From Pseudomonadota bacterium (lineage in GTDB: Bacteria > Pseudomonadota > Alphaproteobacteria > Rhizobiales > Devosiaceae): a stretch of DNA of 64,000 nt. The position numbers and the translations under genes are program-made. Positions 1-11,140 of this stretch are shown piece after piece. The stretch spans positions 62,001 to 126,000 of the forward strand of contig JAEWGT010000008.1 in NCBI GenBank assembly GCA_023388175.1, in the 5' to 3' direction. How positions within the stretch are numbered: the first letter of the stretch is position 1; the number at the start of each line of letters is the position of its first letter. The notes beneath the pieces were generated by a model that ran no database searches, had not been told where the DNA came from, and saw only the letters and a list, made by a program, of their open reading frames with translations.

Positions 1-594
1 ATCCAGGAAGAGGCCGAAGAGGACATCAAGCTGCTGGCCGGCGTGGGTGACGAGGATGTGTCGGACACGATCGTGGATACGGTCAGGAGCCGCGCGCCCT
101 GGCTGGGTGTCAACGTGGTGGCGGCGGTGCTGGTGTCCTTCGTCATCGGGCTGTTCAATGCCACAATCGAGCAGATGGTGGCGCTGGCCGTGCTGATGCC
201 TATCGTGGCGTCGATGGGCGGCAATGCGGGCGCGCAGACCATGACGGTGACGGTGCGGGCGCTGGCCATGCGCGAGCTGGATGGCGGGCGCCTCAAGCGG
301 CTTATTCGCCGCGAAATGGTGGTGGGCTTCGCCAATGGCGTGATCTTCGCCATCCTGCTCGGGATTGTGACCGCCCTGCGCTACGGCAATATCGGCCTGG
401 GCGTGGTGATCGGCATGGCCATGGTCATCAACATGATCGTTGCCGGCACGTTCGGAATTCTGGTGCCCTTGACGCTCGACCGGTTCAAGGCCGACCCCGC
501 CATTGCTTCGGCGGTGTTTGTGACCACCATCACCGATATCGTTGGTTTTTTTGCCTTTTTGGCTATCGCGGGACTTTGGTTCGGGCTTTTTTAA
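1..594 (+). CDS. mgtE: Magnesium transporter MgtE, C-terminal part (5' end outside window)
   Basis: The reading frame is open from base 1 and ends with TAA at 592-594, so only the last 197 residues are present. They correspond to the membrane domain of MgtE-type Mg2+ channels. The visible part begins with the acidic EAEEDIK stretch of the connecting helix, and the hydrophobic helices include the family-typical MPIVASMGGNAGAQT segment that lines the ion path, followed by PLTLDRFKADPAIAS. MgtE proteins are homodimeric inner-membrane channels gated by cytosolic Mg2+ through N-terminal and CBS domains, which lie upstream of this window. The family assignment is firm; the N-terminal half cannot be examined here. 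Confidence 0.93.
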   Translation: MQEEAEEDIKLLAGVGDEDVSDTIVDTVRSRAPWLGVNVVAAVLVSFVIGLFNATIEQMVALAVLMPIVASMGGNAGAQTMTVTVRALAMRELDGGRLKRLIRREMVVGFANGVIFAILLGIVTALRYGNIGLGVVIGMAMVINMIVAGTFGILVPLTLDRFKADPAIASAVFVTTITDIVGFFAFLAIAGLWFGLF

Positions 595-724
595 GCCTGA
601 AAATCGAACTGAACGTGGCTGTGGAGTGTTGCAATCTGGCCGCTTGCTTCCCATCTGGCGGACGGTTAACGATTCATCACTGGCCCGGTTCGGGCCGGTG
701 TGAACGACTGACAAGGAGCAATCT

Positions 725-826
725 ATGCGCAGTCTACCGAAGACCAACGTCATGCAGACCTTGAGCTGGGCGCTGGTATGCCTCTTTTCGATGGGGCTGG
801 TTGTCGCCGTAGTCGCTGGCGTCTAG
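725..826 (+). CDS. 33-aa single-pass small membrane protein, unrecognised
   Basis: An ATG at 725 is preceded by a clean AAGGAG at 713-718 with 6-nt spacing. The frame runs 33 codons to TAG at 824-826. The peptide has a short basic N-terminus (MRSLPK) and then a hydrophobic stretch from about residue 10 to 33, enough for one transmembrane helix and with almost no C-terminal tail. It lies alone between mgtE and a GST gene and is followed by a strong hairpin at 863-889, so it could be a monocistronic unit. I do not recognise the family. The strong ribosome-binding site and membrane-helix composition argue for a real gene. Confidence 0.55.
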   Translation: MRSLPKTNVMQTLSWALVCLFSMGLVVAVVAGV

Positions 827-862
827 GAAGGCGCTGGAGTTTTTCACTCACAAGAATATGAC

Positions 863-889
863 AAGGGCGCCTGGCCACTGGGCGCCCTT
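863..889 (+). terminator. Hairpin with 9-bp stem, probable terminator of the small membrane protein
   Basis: AAGGGCGCC (863-871) and GGCGCCCTT (881-889) form a perfect 9-bp stem around a 9-nt loop. Only a weak T-rich stretch follows, so intrinsic termination is likely but not certain. Confidence 0.5.
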
Positions 890-912
890 CGTCTTGAAGA
901 TGAGGTTTTTCG

Positions 913-1590
913 ATGAAGCTCTTGATCGGGAATCGCAATTACTCGACCTGGTCATTGCGTCCATGGCTGGTTCTCCGGCATTTCGAGATTCCGTTTGAGG
1001 ACGAAGTGCTGCAGCTGTCCGGGCCGCGCTGGCGGGAAATCCTCGGCGAGCGTTCACCCACGGGCAAGGTGCCTGTGCTGGTGGATGGGGACCTCGTGAT
1101 CCCCGAAACCATTGCCATTATCGAATATCTCGCCGAATCGTTTCCCGACAAAGGTATCTGGCCGGCCGACCGCAGGGACCGGGCGCTGGCGCGCGCGGCG
1201 GCGGCGGAAATGCATGGCGGCTTTTCGGCGTTGCGCAGCAATGCGCCGATGAACCTGCGGGCCAGCCATCCCGGCAAGGTCGATCTCGATGCGGTGCGCG
1301 GCGATCTCAAGCGGGTCGAGACGCTTTGGGGCGGTTTGCTGGAAAAGTCCGGTGGACCCTATCTGTTCGGTGCTTTCTCGGCGGCAGATGCGATGTTCGC
1401 GCCGCTGGCAACGCGGCTGCGCACCTACGACCTGCCGGTTTCCGATGTGGCAGGGCGCTATGTCGAGGCCATCTACGCGCTGCCGGCCTTTCAGGCTTGG
1501 CTATCCATGGCGCTGCAGGAGCCATGGGTGGTAGATGACGATGAAATCGACGTGATTCAGGGCCGGGTCGCGCCGGGAACGATTGTATGA
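913..1590 (+). CDS. Glutathione S-transferase family protein
   Basis: This 225-aa protein has the two-domain GST layout. Residues 1-75 form the thioredoxin-like domain: NRNYSTWSLRPWL contains the putative catalytic Ser/Tyr region, GKVPVL carries the cis-proline and IPETIAIIEYL the glutathione-binding Glu-Thr. Residues 90-205 are the all-helical C-terminal domain. Such enzymes conjugate or isomerise electrophiles with glutathione in the cytosol; the substrate cannot be read from sequence. The stop overlaps the next start (ATGA at 1587-1590), so it is translationally coupled to the DUF1489 gene. Confidence 0.9.
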   Translation: MKLLIGNRNYSTWSLRPWLVLRHFEIPFEDEVLQLSGPRWREILGERSPTGKVPVLVDGDLVIPETIAIIEYLAESFPDKGIWPADRRDRALARAAAAEMHGGFSALRSNAPMNLRASHPGKVDLDAVRGDLKRVETLWGGLLEKSGGPYLFGAFSAADAMFAPLATRLRTYDLPVSDVAGRYVEAIYALPAFQAWLSMALQEPWVVDDDEIDVIQGRVAPGTIV

Positions 1591-2012
1591 TTCATATGGT
1601 GAAACTCTGCGTTGGCGTATCCAGCGTGGAGGAACTGGAAAGCTACCGCGACCAGCGGGCGCATTGGTGGGGCGCCGATTACGGCGAGGATGTGCATGTG
1701 CATCGCACGCGGATGATGCCCAAGCGGCGCGAGGAGATGGAGGGGGTTTCCTCGATCTACTGGGTGATGTCGGGCACGATCTGCTGCCGGCAACCGATCC
1801 TGCGGCTGGCGCAATATACCAATGCCGAGGGCGTGGATTACTGCGACATCATCATGGCGCCGGATATTATCCGCACGCTGCCTTATCCCAAGCGCCCCTT
1901 CCAGGGCTGGCGCTATCTCCGGCCAGAGGATGCGCCGCCGGATATGGAGGGGAATGATAACGAGAACTCGGTGGAGATTGCCGCTGAATTGGCGCGGATG
2001 GGGCTGATCTGA
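1587..2012 (+). CDS. DUF1489 family protein
   Basis: This 141-aa protein matches the alphaproteobacterial DUF1489 family as I remember it: VKLCVGV near the N-terminus, a central RTRMMPKRREE patch, an SIYWV.SG segment and a conserved basic YPKRPFQGWRYL motif. No catalytic mechanism is known for the family. The first ATG overlaps the GST stop by 4 nt; a second in-frame ATG at 1596 is possible. The basic and aromatic conserved patches hint at nucleic-acid binding, but that is speculation. Confidence 0.85.
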   Translation: MIHMVKLCVGVSSVEELESYRDQRAHWWGADYGEDVHVHRTRMMPKRREEMEGVSSIYWVMSGTICCRQPILRLAQYTNAEGVDYCDIIMAPDIIRTLPYPKRPFQGWRYLRPEDAPPDMEGNDNENSVEIAAELARMGLI

Positions 2013-2060
2013 GAAGGGCGGTCATCCACGACGCAATGCGTGCGCGGATGGGCCGGAACC

Positions 2061-2140
2061 CCTCACCCTGTAATTTCTGCTGAACGCAGAAATTACTGTC
2101 CCTCTCCCGCAAGGGGAGAGGGGAAGACCGGTGGGTGAGG
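2061..2140. repeat. Nested palindromic intergenic repeat (three stacked inverted repeats)
   Basis: The outer arms CCTCACCC (2061-2068) and GGGTGAGG (2133-2140) enclose two inner hairpins: GTAATTTCTGC/GCAGAAATTAC (2070-2096, 5-nt loop) and CCTCTCCC/GGGAGAGG (2101-2121). The whole can fold into a three-way junction. It lies between the convergent DUF1489 and uvrA genes, where it could also stop transcription from both sides. REP-like elements with CCTCTCCC...GGGAGAGG cores are common between proteobacterial genes. Confidence 0.75.
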
Positions 2141-2151
2141 AAACAGGGCCG

Positions 2152-5046
<2,895 letters not shown>

Positions 5047-5152
5047 ATCTTGTCCAGTGATGTCGCGGCGGCGGGGAGGGCGCGGCGAAGGCCAAGAAAT
5101 AGGACTTCGGCGCGGGACCCGCAAGTCAGCGTGTCGCATGCGTGATTTGCGT

Positions 5153-5167
5153 GAACGTAACCAGAAC
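5153..5167 (-). promoter_or_regulatory. LexA/SOS box of uvrA (direct-repeat type)
   Basis: GAAC (5153-5156), 7 nt, GAAC (5164-5167) matches the direct-repeat SOS box known for alphaproteobacterial LexA (GTTC-N7-GTTC read on the uvrA strand). It lies between uvrA (start 5046) and the divergent gene at 5305; its distance of 107 bp from uvrA is compatible with promoter overlap. The same motif occurs before ssb. Confidence 0.75.
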
Positions 5168-5304
5168 GATTTGGATTCGGTCAAGCCGGGATAGAGCAGG
5201 GCTGCTGACAGGGGGAGTCAGGAGGGGCGGCAATTTGACGGGCGGGTCGACAAATACGCCACTTTGAGGCCAAGAGAGCAGCTAGCCAGAAAGGGAGCAA
5301 GAAG

Positions 5305-5829
5305 ATGGATCGCAGCACGACTTTCACGATGAGCGAGCGGGATCTGCTCATGGCTGGCCGTCGCGCCGTATATTTCAACCTGACCGACCGGCGCACCATG
5401 ATCCGGCTCGGGCTGCTCTGGCTGGCAGCTCTTGTGGCATCGGTCGTCATGTTCATGGTGTTGCGGCCGGGGCGGTATGAACTGCTCAATATAGTGCCGA
5501 TTGCGGCGCTGATTGCCACGCTGGGCGCTATTATCGTTCCGGTCCTTATACCCCTCCTGACCCTGCCGATCGCGATACGTCGGCGATACAGGCAGGATGC
5601 CGTGATCAGGCGGCCCCTGACCATGAGCTGGACCGAGACGCATTTTCGGGCCGAAACCGAAGGGGTAAGCAATAACCTTCCCTGGCAGGATTACGTGAGA
5701 TGGTGCGAGGGCAGGCATCAGTTCCTGTTCTTCCTCTCTGACTACAACTACCAGATCCTGCCAAAGCGGGTTCTGAGCGCCGAGCAGATCGCCGATATCA
5801 GGGGCGTCGTGCAGGCGGCACGCAACTGA
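5305..5829 (+). CDS. YcxB-like membrane protein
   Basis: This 174-aa protein has a soluble N-terminus (1-30), two hydrophobic helices at about 33-52 and 58-85 separated by a short loop, then a soluble C-terminal domain with the pattern WTETHFRAET...LPWQDYVRW...FLFFLSDYNYQILPKRVL. This layout and the bPH-like C-terminal strand pattern fit the YcxB-like family of uncharacterised membrane proteins. The AAGGGAGCAAGAAG before the ATG contains a ribosome-binding site. It is divergent from uvrA and upstream of ssb, but nothing links it to repair; an SOS box lies after its stop, not before it. Confidence 0.7.
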   Translation: MDRSTTFTMSERDLLMAGRRAVYFNLTDRRTMIRLGLLWLAALVASVVMFMVLRPGRYELLNIVPIAALIATLGAIIVPVLIPLLTLPIAIRRRYRQDAVIRRPLTMSWTETHFRAETEGVSNNLPWQDYVRWCEGRHQFLFFLSDYNYQILPKRVLSAEQIADIRGVVQAARN

Positions 5830-5871
5830 GACCCGTTGGGTCCCAAGATGATGTTGACGGCGGACTAACGA

Positions 5872-5900
5872 GAACATAAGAAGAACATACGAAGATGTTC
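5872..5900 (+). promoter_or_regulatory. Composite LexA/SOS box of ssb
   Basis: GAAC (5872-5875), 7 nt, GAAC (5883-5886) is an exact direct-repeat SOS box. The second half-site extends into an inverted repeat, GAACAT (5883-5888), 6 nt, ATGTTC (5895-5900), so three LexA half-sites are stacked. The site is 146 bp before the ssb start, implying a long leader or a promoter just downstream of it. Confidence 0.75.
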
Positions 5901-6045
5901 ATAACTGATTTTGGGGCCGCCAAGCCCTGAGGAAAGGACTATGCTGCCCCGCAACGCGGGGGTGCATCGGGCCCGGATATACGCGGTATGAACAGAAGCG
6001 CCTCGTGACCATGCAGACCGGGGCTGAATTGGAAGGAATTGTGCC

Positions 6046-6564
6046 ATGGCTGGCAGCGTGAACAAGGTTATTCTGGTGGGCAATCTGGGCAATGACCCGG
6101 AAGTGCGGAACCTGCCGAACGGCGGCAAGGTGGTGAACCTGTCGGTGGCCACGTCCGAGAGCTGGAAGGACCGCAATACCGGCGAGCGCCGCGAAAAGAC
6201 CGAATGGCACCGGGTGGTGATCTTTTCGGAAGGGCTGGCGCGCGTGGCGGAAAGCTATCTGCGCAAGGGCTCCAAGGTCTATATCGAGGGCCAGTTGCAG
6301 ACCCGCAAATGGCAGGATCAGTCCGGCCAGGACAAATATTCGACCGAAGTGGTGCTGCAGGGCTTCAACTCTAACCTGACGCTGCTCGACGGTCGCGGCG
6401 ACGGCGCGGGTGCGGGCGATGGCGGTGGTTATGGCGCCGACAATGGCGGCTTCCGCGGCGTGCGCGACAATTCCGGCGGTGGCGGTGGTGGCGGAGCGCG
6501 GCGGCCACAGGCCAATGCGCCGGCTTTCGAGCCGGGCGGCATGGATGACGACATTCCGTTCTGA
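6046..6564 (+). CDS. ssb: Single-stranded DNA-binding protein
   Basis: The 172-aa protein has an OB-fold in residues 1-110 (MAGSVNKVILVGNLG, PEVR, EWHRVVIF, YIEGQLQTRKWQDQ). A glycine-rich linker follows (about 118-155, with a run of seven glycines) and the protein ends in the acidic tip DDDIPF that docks SSB partners such as RecG, RecO and PriA. It coats ssDNA in replication and repair, as a tetramer by family knowledge. The upstream composite SOS box suggests damage induction. SSB is also a known partner of RecG, which lies 26 kb away in this window. Confidence 0.97.
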   Translation: MAGSVNKVILVGNLGNDPEVRNLPNGGKVVNLSVATSESWKDRNTGERREKTEWHRVVIFSEGLARVAESYLRKGSKVYIEGQLQTRKWQDQSGQDKYSTEVVLQGFNSNLTLLDGRGDGAGAGDGGGYGADNGGFRGVRDNSGGGGGGGARRPQANAPAFEPGGMDDDIPF

Positions 6565-6608
6565 GCGGATAAAACGGGCGGCTTCGGGCCGCCCTTTCTG
6601 TTTATGGG

Positions 6609-7868
6609 TCAGGCGGCCCTGAATTGCCGCCAGGTGCCGCGACCGGCGGATTTTGCGGCATAGAGGGCGGTATCGGCATTGCGGTAGAGCGCATCCGCAT
6701 CCTGTTCGACGCGCCGGGCAATGCCGATCGAGGCGCCGACGCGATGAGCTTCGCCGTCCAGCATGAAGGGCATGTCGAAGGCGCGGATGATGGCGGCTGA
6801 GAGCGCGTCGATATCGAGCGCCTCGCGGCCATCGGTCAGGATGGCAAATTCATCGCCGCCGATGCGGGCGACGAGGGCGGAGGCAGGGGCGCATTGGCGC
6901 AGACGCCGGCCGGCCTGGATGAGGCACATGTCGCCATGGGCGTGGCCCAGACTGTCATTGATGCCCTTGAAATGGTCGAGGTCGATCAGCAGCAGCGCGC
7001 CGGCGGGGACGCCGCCCCTGCGGCCATGCAGATCGTCGAGACGGCTCTGGAACATGCTGCGATTGGCAAGGCCTGTCAGCGTATCCGTCTCGGCCATGAT
7101 GCGGGTCCGTTCGGCCAGCTGCTTTTCCTCGGTGATATTCTGCTTCATGCCGAAGATCAGGCGGGGGCGTCCATCCACGCCATCCACGGTGGCTGTGATG
7201 CGCATCCAGCGGTGATTGCCCCTGGCGGTGATGATTTCCGCGTCGAAGCTGAAATCGCCCAATGTGGCGATGGCTTCGGCGCGCAGCGCCTGCATCTGCC
7301 GGGCGGATTCAGGCTTGTAGAATTGCAGTGTGCCCGAGCGGTTGATCGGAGAATTATGTGGCACCTCGAAGATGTCATAGACGCCGGCAGTCCAGCTCAG
7401 CCGCTCGTCGGGCAGGATGCAGGACCAGATGCCGATGCGCGCGGTTGCGGAGGCCCGCTCGACCAGATGCTGCCGGTGTGTTTCGGCAGAGCGCCGCCGT
7501 TCCATGGCGGCATGGGCGACCAGTTCGGTCAGCCGGGTGAGCAGAATTTGCGTGGCGATGGGGCTGCGGCTGGTCTGATCCCAGACCAGCAGCCAAAGCG
7601 GTTTGTTGAGGTCGAAGGCCGGAATGGGCACGATCAGCAGGAATGGCATGTCCGTGCCATTGGCTTCAGCCAGCGCGGCGCCGGTTGCGGCCAGTGATGC
7701 AGGATCGATCTGCCCCCGAAGCGGGGCGCCATCACTTGCTATCCAGCGGCCGGACGTGCCGACCAGACCAGCACCGGCGACCCCGGCAAGACGCCTGATA
7801 CGCTTCAGAAAAGCATTGGCGCCCGACGCGGAATCGACAGGATCGTGGTCTCGGACTGGATGGAGCAA
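6609..7868 (-). CDS. PAS-GGDEF diguanylate cyclase, no I-site
   Basis: The protein is 419 aa from the TTG at 7868, chosen because GAGG lies 5 nt upstream; the frame can extend to a TTG at 7925. Residues 10-120 resemble a GAF-type sensor, about 141-246 form a PAS fold ending in the PAC-like GMKQNITEEK, and the GGDEF domain follows (DTLTGLANR, LIDLDHFKGINDSLGH, RIGGDEFAI at about 335-343). The active-site GGDEF is intact, so c-di-GMP synthesis is expected. The RxxD inhibitory site that should precede it is absent. There are no membrane helices, so it is a cytosolic sensor, and no EAL domain. Confidence 0.88.
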   Translation of the reverse strand: MLHPVRDHDPVDSASGANAFLKRIRRLAGVAGAGLVGTSGRWIASDGAPLRGQIDPASLAATGAALAEANGTDMPFLLIVPIPAFDLNKPLWLLVWDQTSRSPIATQILLTRLTELVAHAAMERRRSAETHRQHLVERASATARIGIWSCILPDERLSWTAGVYDIFEVPHNSPINRSGTLQFYKPESARQMQALRAEAIATLGDFSFDAEIITARGNHRWMRITATVDGVDGRPRLIFGMKQNITEEKQLAERTRIMAETDTLTGLANRSMFQSRLDDLHGRRGGVPAGALLLIDLDHFKGINDSLGHAHGDMCLIQAGRRLRQCAPASALVARIGGDEFAILTDGREALDIDALSAAIIRAFDMPFMLDGEAHRVGASIGIARRVEQDADALYRNADTALYAAKSAGRGTWRQFRAA

Positions 7869-7994
7869 TTCGGCCTCGTATATTGGGAAAAATACTAATG
7901 GCCGAGCCTTAAGACACTGTTTCAAAAGCGTGTTCGACGTAAAAAAGGGGCGGCATCAAGCCGCCCCATTCCGATCGGTCAGGGTGCGCCGGGT

Positions 7995-8522
7995 TTAGCG
8001 GCTGAATGGCACTTCGGCGCGAAGGCTGTCGCCTGACTCGACGTAAACAACGTCGAAAATGACCTGGATGGCGTCTGCGCTGAGCTGAATCTGGGCGGAG
8101 ATATTGAGATCCTTGCCGACCTCGTCCTTTTCCCGCTCGCGCAGGTTGAAAATCAGGTTCTGGCCACGCTTCTGGCCGATGGCGACGCCACTGAAATTGG
8201 CGTTGGAGCTCATCACGGCCTCAAAGCGCTTGCTGGGTTCGACATAGGCCATGGTGCCGGCCACCGTCAGATTGTTGCCGGCAAGCGTGCAGCGGCCATT
8301 GTAATTGACCTTGTCCTGATTGCCCTGGGTGAGGGACAGGCGGCAGACGACGCTTTCCTGATTGGCGCCGATCAGAATGCCGCGCCCGCGCCATTCGCCG
8401 ATATAGGATTTGAGCAAGGCCACATCGGCTGGTGCGGCCAATGCCGGGCCCAAGGCGGCGCCAGCAGAAAACAGGAGACCTGCCAGTGCGGCGGCACGGG
8501 TCAGGGGTCCGAAAGAGATCAT
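7995..8522 (-). CDS. Secreted hypothetical protein
   Basis: This 175-aa protein starts with a clear Sec signal peptide (hydrophobic residues about 8-28, AxA-type site ALAAPA near residue 30). The mature part is beta-rich, with two cysteines (VVCRL and GRCTL) about 18 residues apart that could form a periplasmic disulfide. I do not recognise the family; the SYIGEWRGRGIL start resembles lipocalin-like or YceI-like barrels only loosely. It stands alone on the minus strand between the PAS-GGDEF gene and the RND exporter. Confidence 0.75.
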   Translation of the reverse strand: MISFGPLTRAAALAGLLFSAGAALGPALAAPADVALLKSYIGEWRGRGILIGANQESVVCRLSLTQGNQDKVNYNGRCTLAGNNLTVAGTMAYVEPSKRFEAVMSSNANFSGVAIGQKRGQNLIFNLREREKDEVGKDLNISAQIQLSADAIQVIFDVVYVESGDSLRAEVPFSR

Positions 8523-8641
8523 GGCGTAACGCCTCCAAATAGCAAACCAGCCCCCCGGCTGTTCGGCGAATCTTCGATACCAAAATTATGCACGTCTTGC
8601 GCGGCCATTCTCGGGAAAATGAGCGAGGCGCGCACCACCAG

Positions 8642-11026
8642 TTATTCTATCCGGGCCGGGCGCGCGCTGCTTGTGGTGTGGGTATCGCCAGTGGGATCGT
8701 CCGGCGTCGGATCTTCGTCGGCCATGCGTACGCTGATCCGGCCGAGCGGGTGGAAGAATTTGCCCCCGGCAGCCAGTATGGCCGGAAGGATGAAGAGATC
8801 GCCGACCAACGCAAAGGCGAGCGTGGCGACGAAGAGCGAGCCGAACAGCGCCACCTGGGGCAGGTCGGAAAAGGTGACGATGATGACGCCGGCGCAGAGG
8901 ATGATGGTGGTCGCCACGATGGCCCCGCCGATGCGGTTGAGTGTGTGCCGGACGGCATCGATATGGTTCATGCTCTCGTTCCGGCGAGAGTGCAGATAGT
9001 GGGACAGGAAATGCACCGTGTCGTCCACCGCAATGCCAAAGGCGATGGTGAGCGCTATTACCGTGGTCAGTTGCAGGCCCGAGCCGGAGAGATAAAGCCA
9101 CGCCTCCACGCCCAATATCGGAAAGAGATTGGGAATAGCGGAGGCAAGGGCGACGCGGAAGGACTGGAAGGCAAAGCTGATCAGTCCGAGATTGACCAGC
9201 ACTGACAGGGTCAGGTCGAGCTGCAGGCCACGCACGATGTCATCGGTGGCGAAGGTGGTCAGAATGCGGAAGCCGCCAATTTCGGCATCGGTTATGCCCG
9301 CTGCGGCCATTTCCGCCTCCAGACTATCCACCAGAGCCTTCAGTTCGTCGGATTCGATGATGGTGGGCATGAAGCCGGTAACGAGGGCCTGCGATCCGTC
9401 ATCGGTAACGAAGCGCTTGCGCATGAATGGGCCGACGGAGTCGAAGACTTCCTGCCGGGAGAAGCCCGCATCAGTGTAGCTGGTGAGGCTGGCGGCGGAG
9501 ATGACCTTGTTTTGCCCGAGATGGCTTTCGACGATCTGGTGAACCGTCAGCATCTTCTGGAAATCCACCGTGCCGATATTGGGGTCATTGCCAATCAGCG
9601 GCACGCGGACATAGAGCGGTGAAACGCCGCCGACGGAGTCGTCGATTTCCGCCGCCGCAGAAAGCGCCGAGGAATCCTTGGCCACGAAATCCTCAAACGA
9701 GAAGCGCGGCTGGATCAGCGCATAGGGGATCAGCAGCAGAATGGTGACGATGATGGCGATCAGCGAAACGGGGCGTCCGAAACGCCTGGCGACGAACCAG
9801 GCGAGGGGCAGTGGCGCGGTCAGCACGGGGCTGACTTTGGGCGGCGCCTTGTAGCCCAGCCGGATGGCCAGCTTGAGCAGCAGCGGCAGGAAGGTCATGA
9901 GACAGACAAACAGCAGGAAGGTGCCCATGGCGCCGGCCGCCGAAAATTCCCTGATGCCCTGTCCGGGCGTCAGGGCAAGCGAGGCAAAACTGACAAAGGT
10001 GGTGAGCATGGTCAGCGCGGCAGCCGGCCCGACCAGCTTGACCGTGGCGTCCACTGCCTTGTTCGGCTCCATGCCATCGCGCCAGAAGGCGAGCCAGTTG
10101 AAAACGAAGAACATGGATTCGGCGAAGGAAATCACCAGCACCAGCGTTGTGACGATGATGGTGAGGAACGAGAAGGAGCCGAAGAACATGAGCACCATGC
10201 CCATCGACCACATGACCGCGAGAAAGGGCGTGGCGGCGACGATGATGGCGCCGAAGAAAGAGCGCAGCGTAAACAGGGCGATCAGCGCGCCGAGGCTGAA
10301 GCCCCAGATGGTGAACTTGACCTGATCGGCCACCGAGGCATTGAGCATTTCGGTGGTCCAGATCGGCGGGCCGGTCAATTCGATCTGGATATCTTCGGAC
10401 TCATAGAGGGAAAGCGTCTGGCGCAGGCTGGCGATCAGCGCCGCGGCGCCATCGGCCTTCACCTTCGCCTGGTCGGGGAAAAGGATGATGACCACGCCGG
10501 TCAGGTCCGGGGTGATCAGATTGCGCATCATCGGATCGTTCTGTTGCAGATCGATCAGCGTGAAGGCCACCTCATCGGCTGTGCGCAGGCCCTCTGGCAC
10601 GGCCGGGGACGAGCCGCCACCGGCGGTCGGTGTGCGCAAAGTGAAAGGCGACATGCTGCCGACGACATAATCGTCCAGCTCCAGATCGAAGGCGAGGAAA
10701 CGGATTTCCTCGATGATATCCGGATCGACGAGCCGATCCGAACTGACCAGTACATAGACGTCGTTTTCAAAGGTGCCGAAGGTGTCGGAGAGGTGTTCGT
10801 AGGCGTCGTAATATTTGCCGGAATGGGCATAGACGCGGAGCAGGTCGCCGTCGACATTGGCTTTGGGGATCTGGGAAAATGCGAGAATGGTGAAGGCCAG
10901 CACGGCCAGCGCAACCAGACGCGGAAAGCGCAGGGTGGTCAGCCCGACATATTCGAGGCCGAAGCCGATTGAGCGTTTATGGGTGATGCGATCGAGGGCG
11001 CGCCGCAGAAAAGATCCAGAAGACAA
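8642..11026 (-). CDS. RND superfamily (MMPL-type) exporter
   Basis: This large inner-membrane protein of about 794 aa has the duplicated RND fold: one N-terminal helix, a periplasmic loop, five helices, a second set with periplasmic loop, then five helices. MMPL hallmarks include the second-half helix with TIAFGIAVDDTVHFLSHY and the matching first-half stretch. It lacks the AcrB-like hydrophilic bulk and any adjacent membrane-fusion partner, so it is the predicted-exporter class that moves lipids or hydrophobic molecules; the substrate is unknown. I chose the TTG at 11026 (GGGGAG 10 nt upstream); the frame extends to 11059. Confidence 0.88.
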   Translation of the reverse strand: MSSGSFLRRALDRITHKRSIGFGLEYVGLTTLRFPRLVALAVLAFTILAFSQIPKANVDGDLLRVYAHSGKYYDAYEHLSDTFGTFENDVYVLVSSDRLVDPDIIEEIRFLAFDLELDDYVVGSMSPFTLRTPTAGGGSSPAVPEGLRTADEVAFTLIDLQQNDPMMRNLITPDLTGVVIILFPDQAKVKADGAAALIASLRQTLSLYESEDIQIELTGPPIWTTEMLNASVADQVKFTIWGFSLGALIALFTLRSFFGAIIVAATPFLAVMWSMGMVLMFFGSFSFLTIIVTTLVLVISFAESMFFVFNWLAFWRDGMEPNKAVDATVKLVGPAAALTMLTTFVSFASLALTPGQGIREFSAAGAMGTFLLFVCLMTFLPLLLKLAIRLGYKAPPKVSPVLTAPLPLAWFVARRFGRPVSLIAIIVTILLLIPYALIQPRFSFEDFVAKDSSALSAAAEIDDSVGGVSPLYVRVPLIGNDPNIGTVDFQKMLTVHQIVESHLGQNKVISAASLTSYTDAGFSRQEVFDSVGPFMRKRFVTDDGSQALVTGFMPTIIESDELKALVDSLEAEMAAAGITDAEIGGFRILTTFATDDIVRGLQLDLTLSVLVNLGLISFAFQSFRVALASAIPNLFPILGVEAWLYLSGSGLQLTTVIALTIAFGIAVDDTVHFLSHYLHSRRNESMNHIDAVRHTLNRIGGAIVATTIILCAGVIIVTFSDLPQVALFGSLFVATLAFALVGDLFILPAILAAGGKFFHPLGRISVRMADEDPTPDDPTGDTHTTSSARPARIE

Positions 11027-11140
11027 TGCAGCCCAACTCCCCAAACGGTGCTGGGCCAATTTTCTACGGGGTGCCGTTGAGTCCGTCCAGTATCACAGGG
11101 CTGGTGGCGGACCCGCCGGAACGGGCCCGCCAGGCGTTGA

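Noticed and set aside
682..696. GGCCCG-GTT-CGGGCC hairpin as mgtE terminator
   Set aside because: Stem is short and no T run follows; evidence too thin to list as a terminator.
10544..10972. 142-aa plus-strand frame opposite the RND exporter
   Set aside because: No motif or ribosome-binding site; exporter motifs lie on the minus strand.
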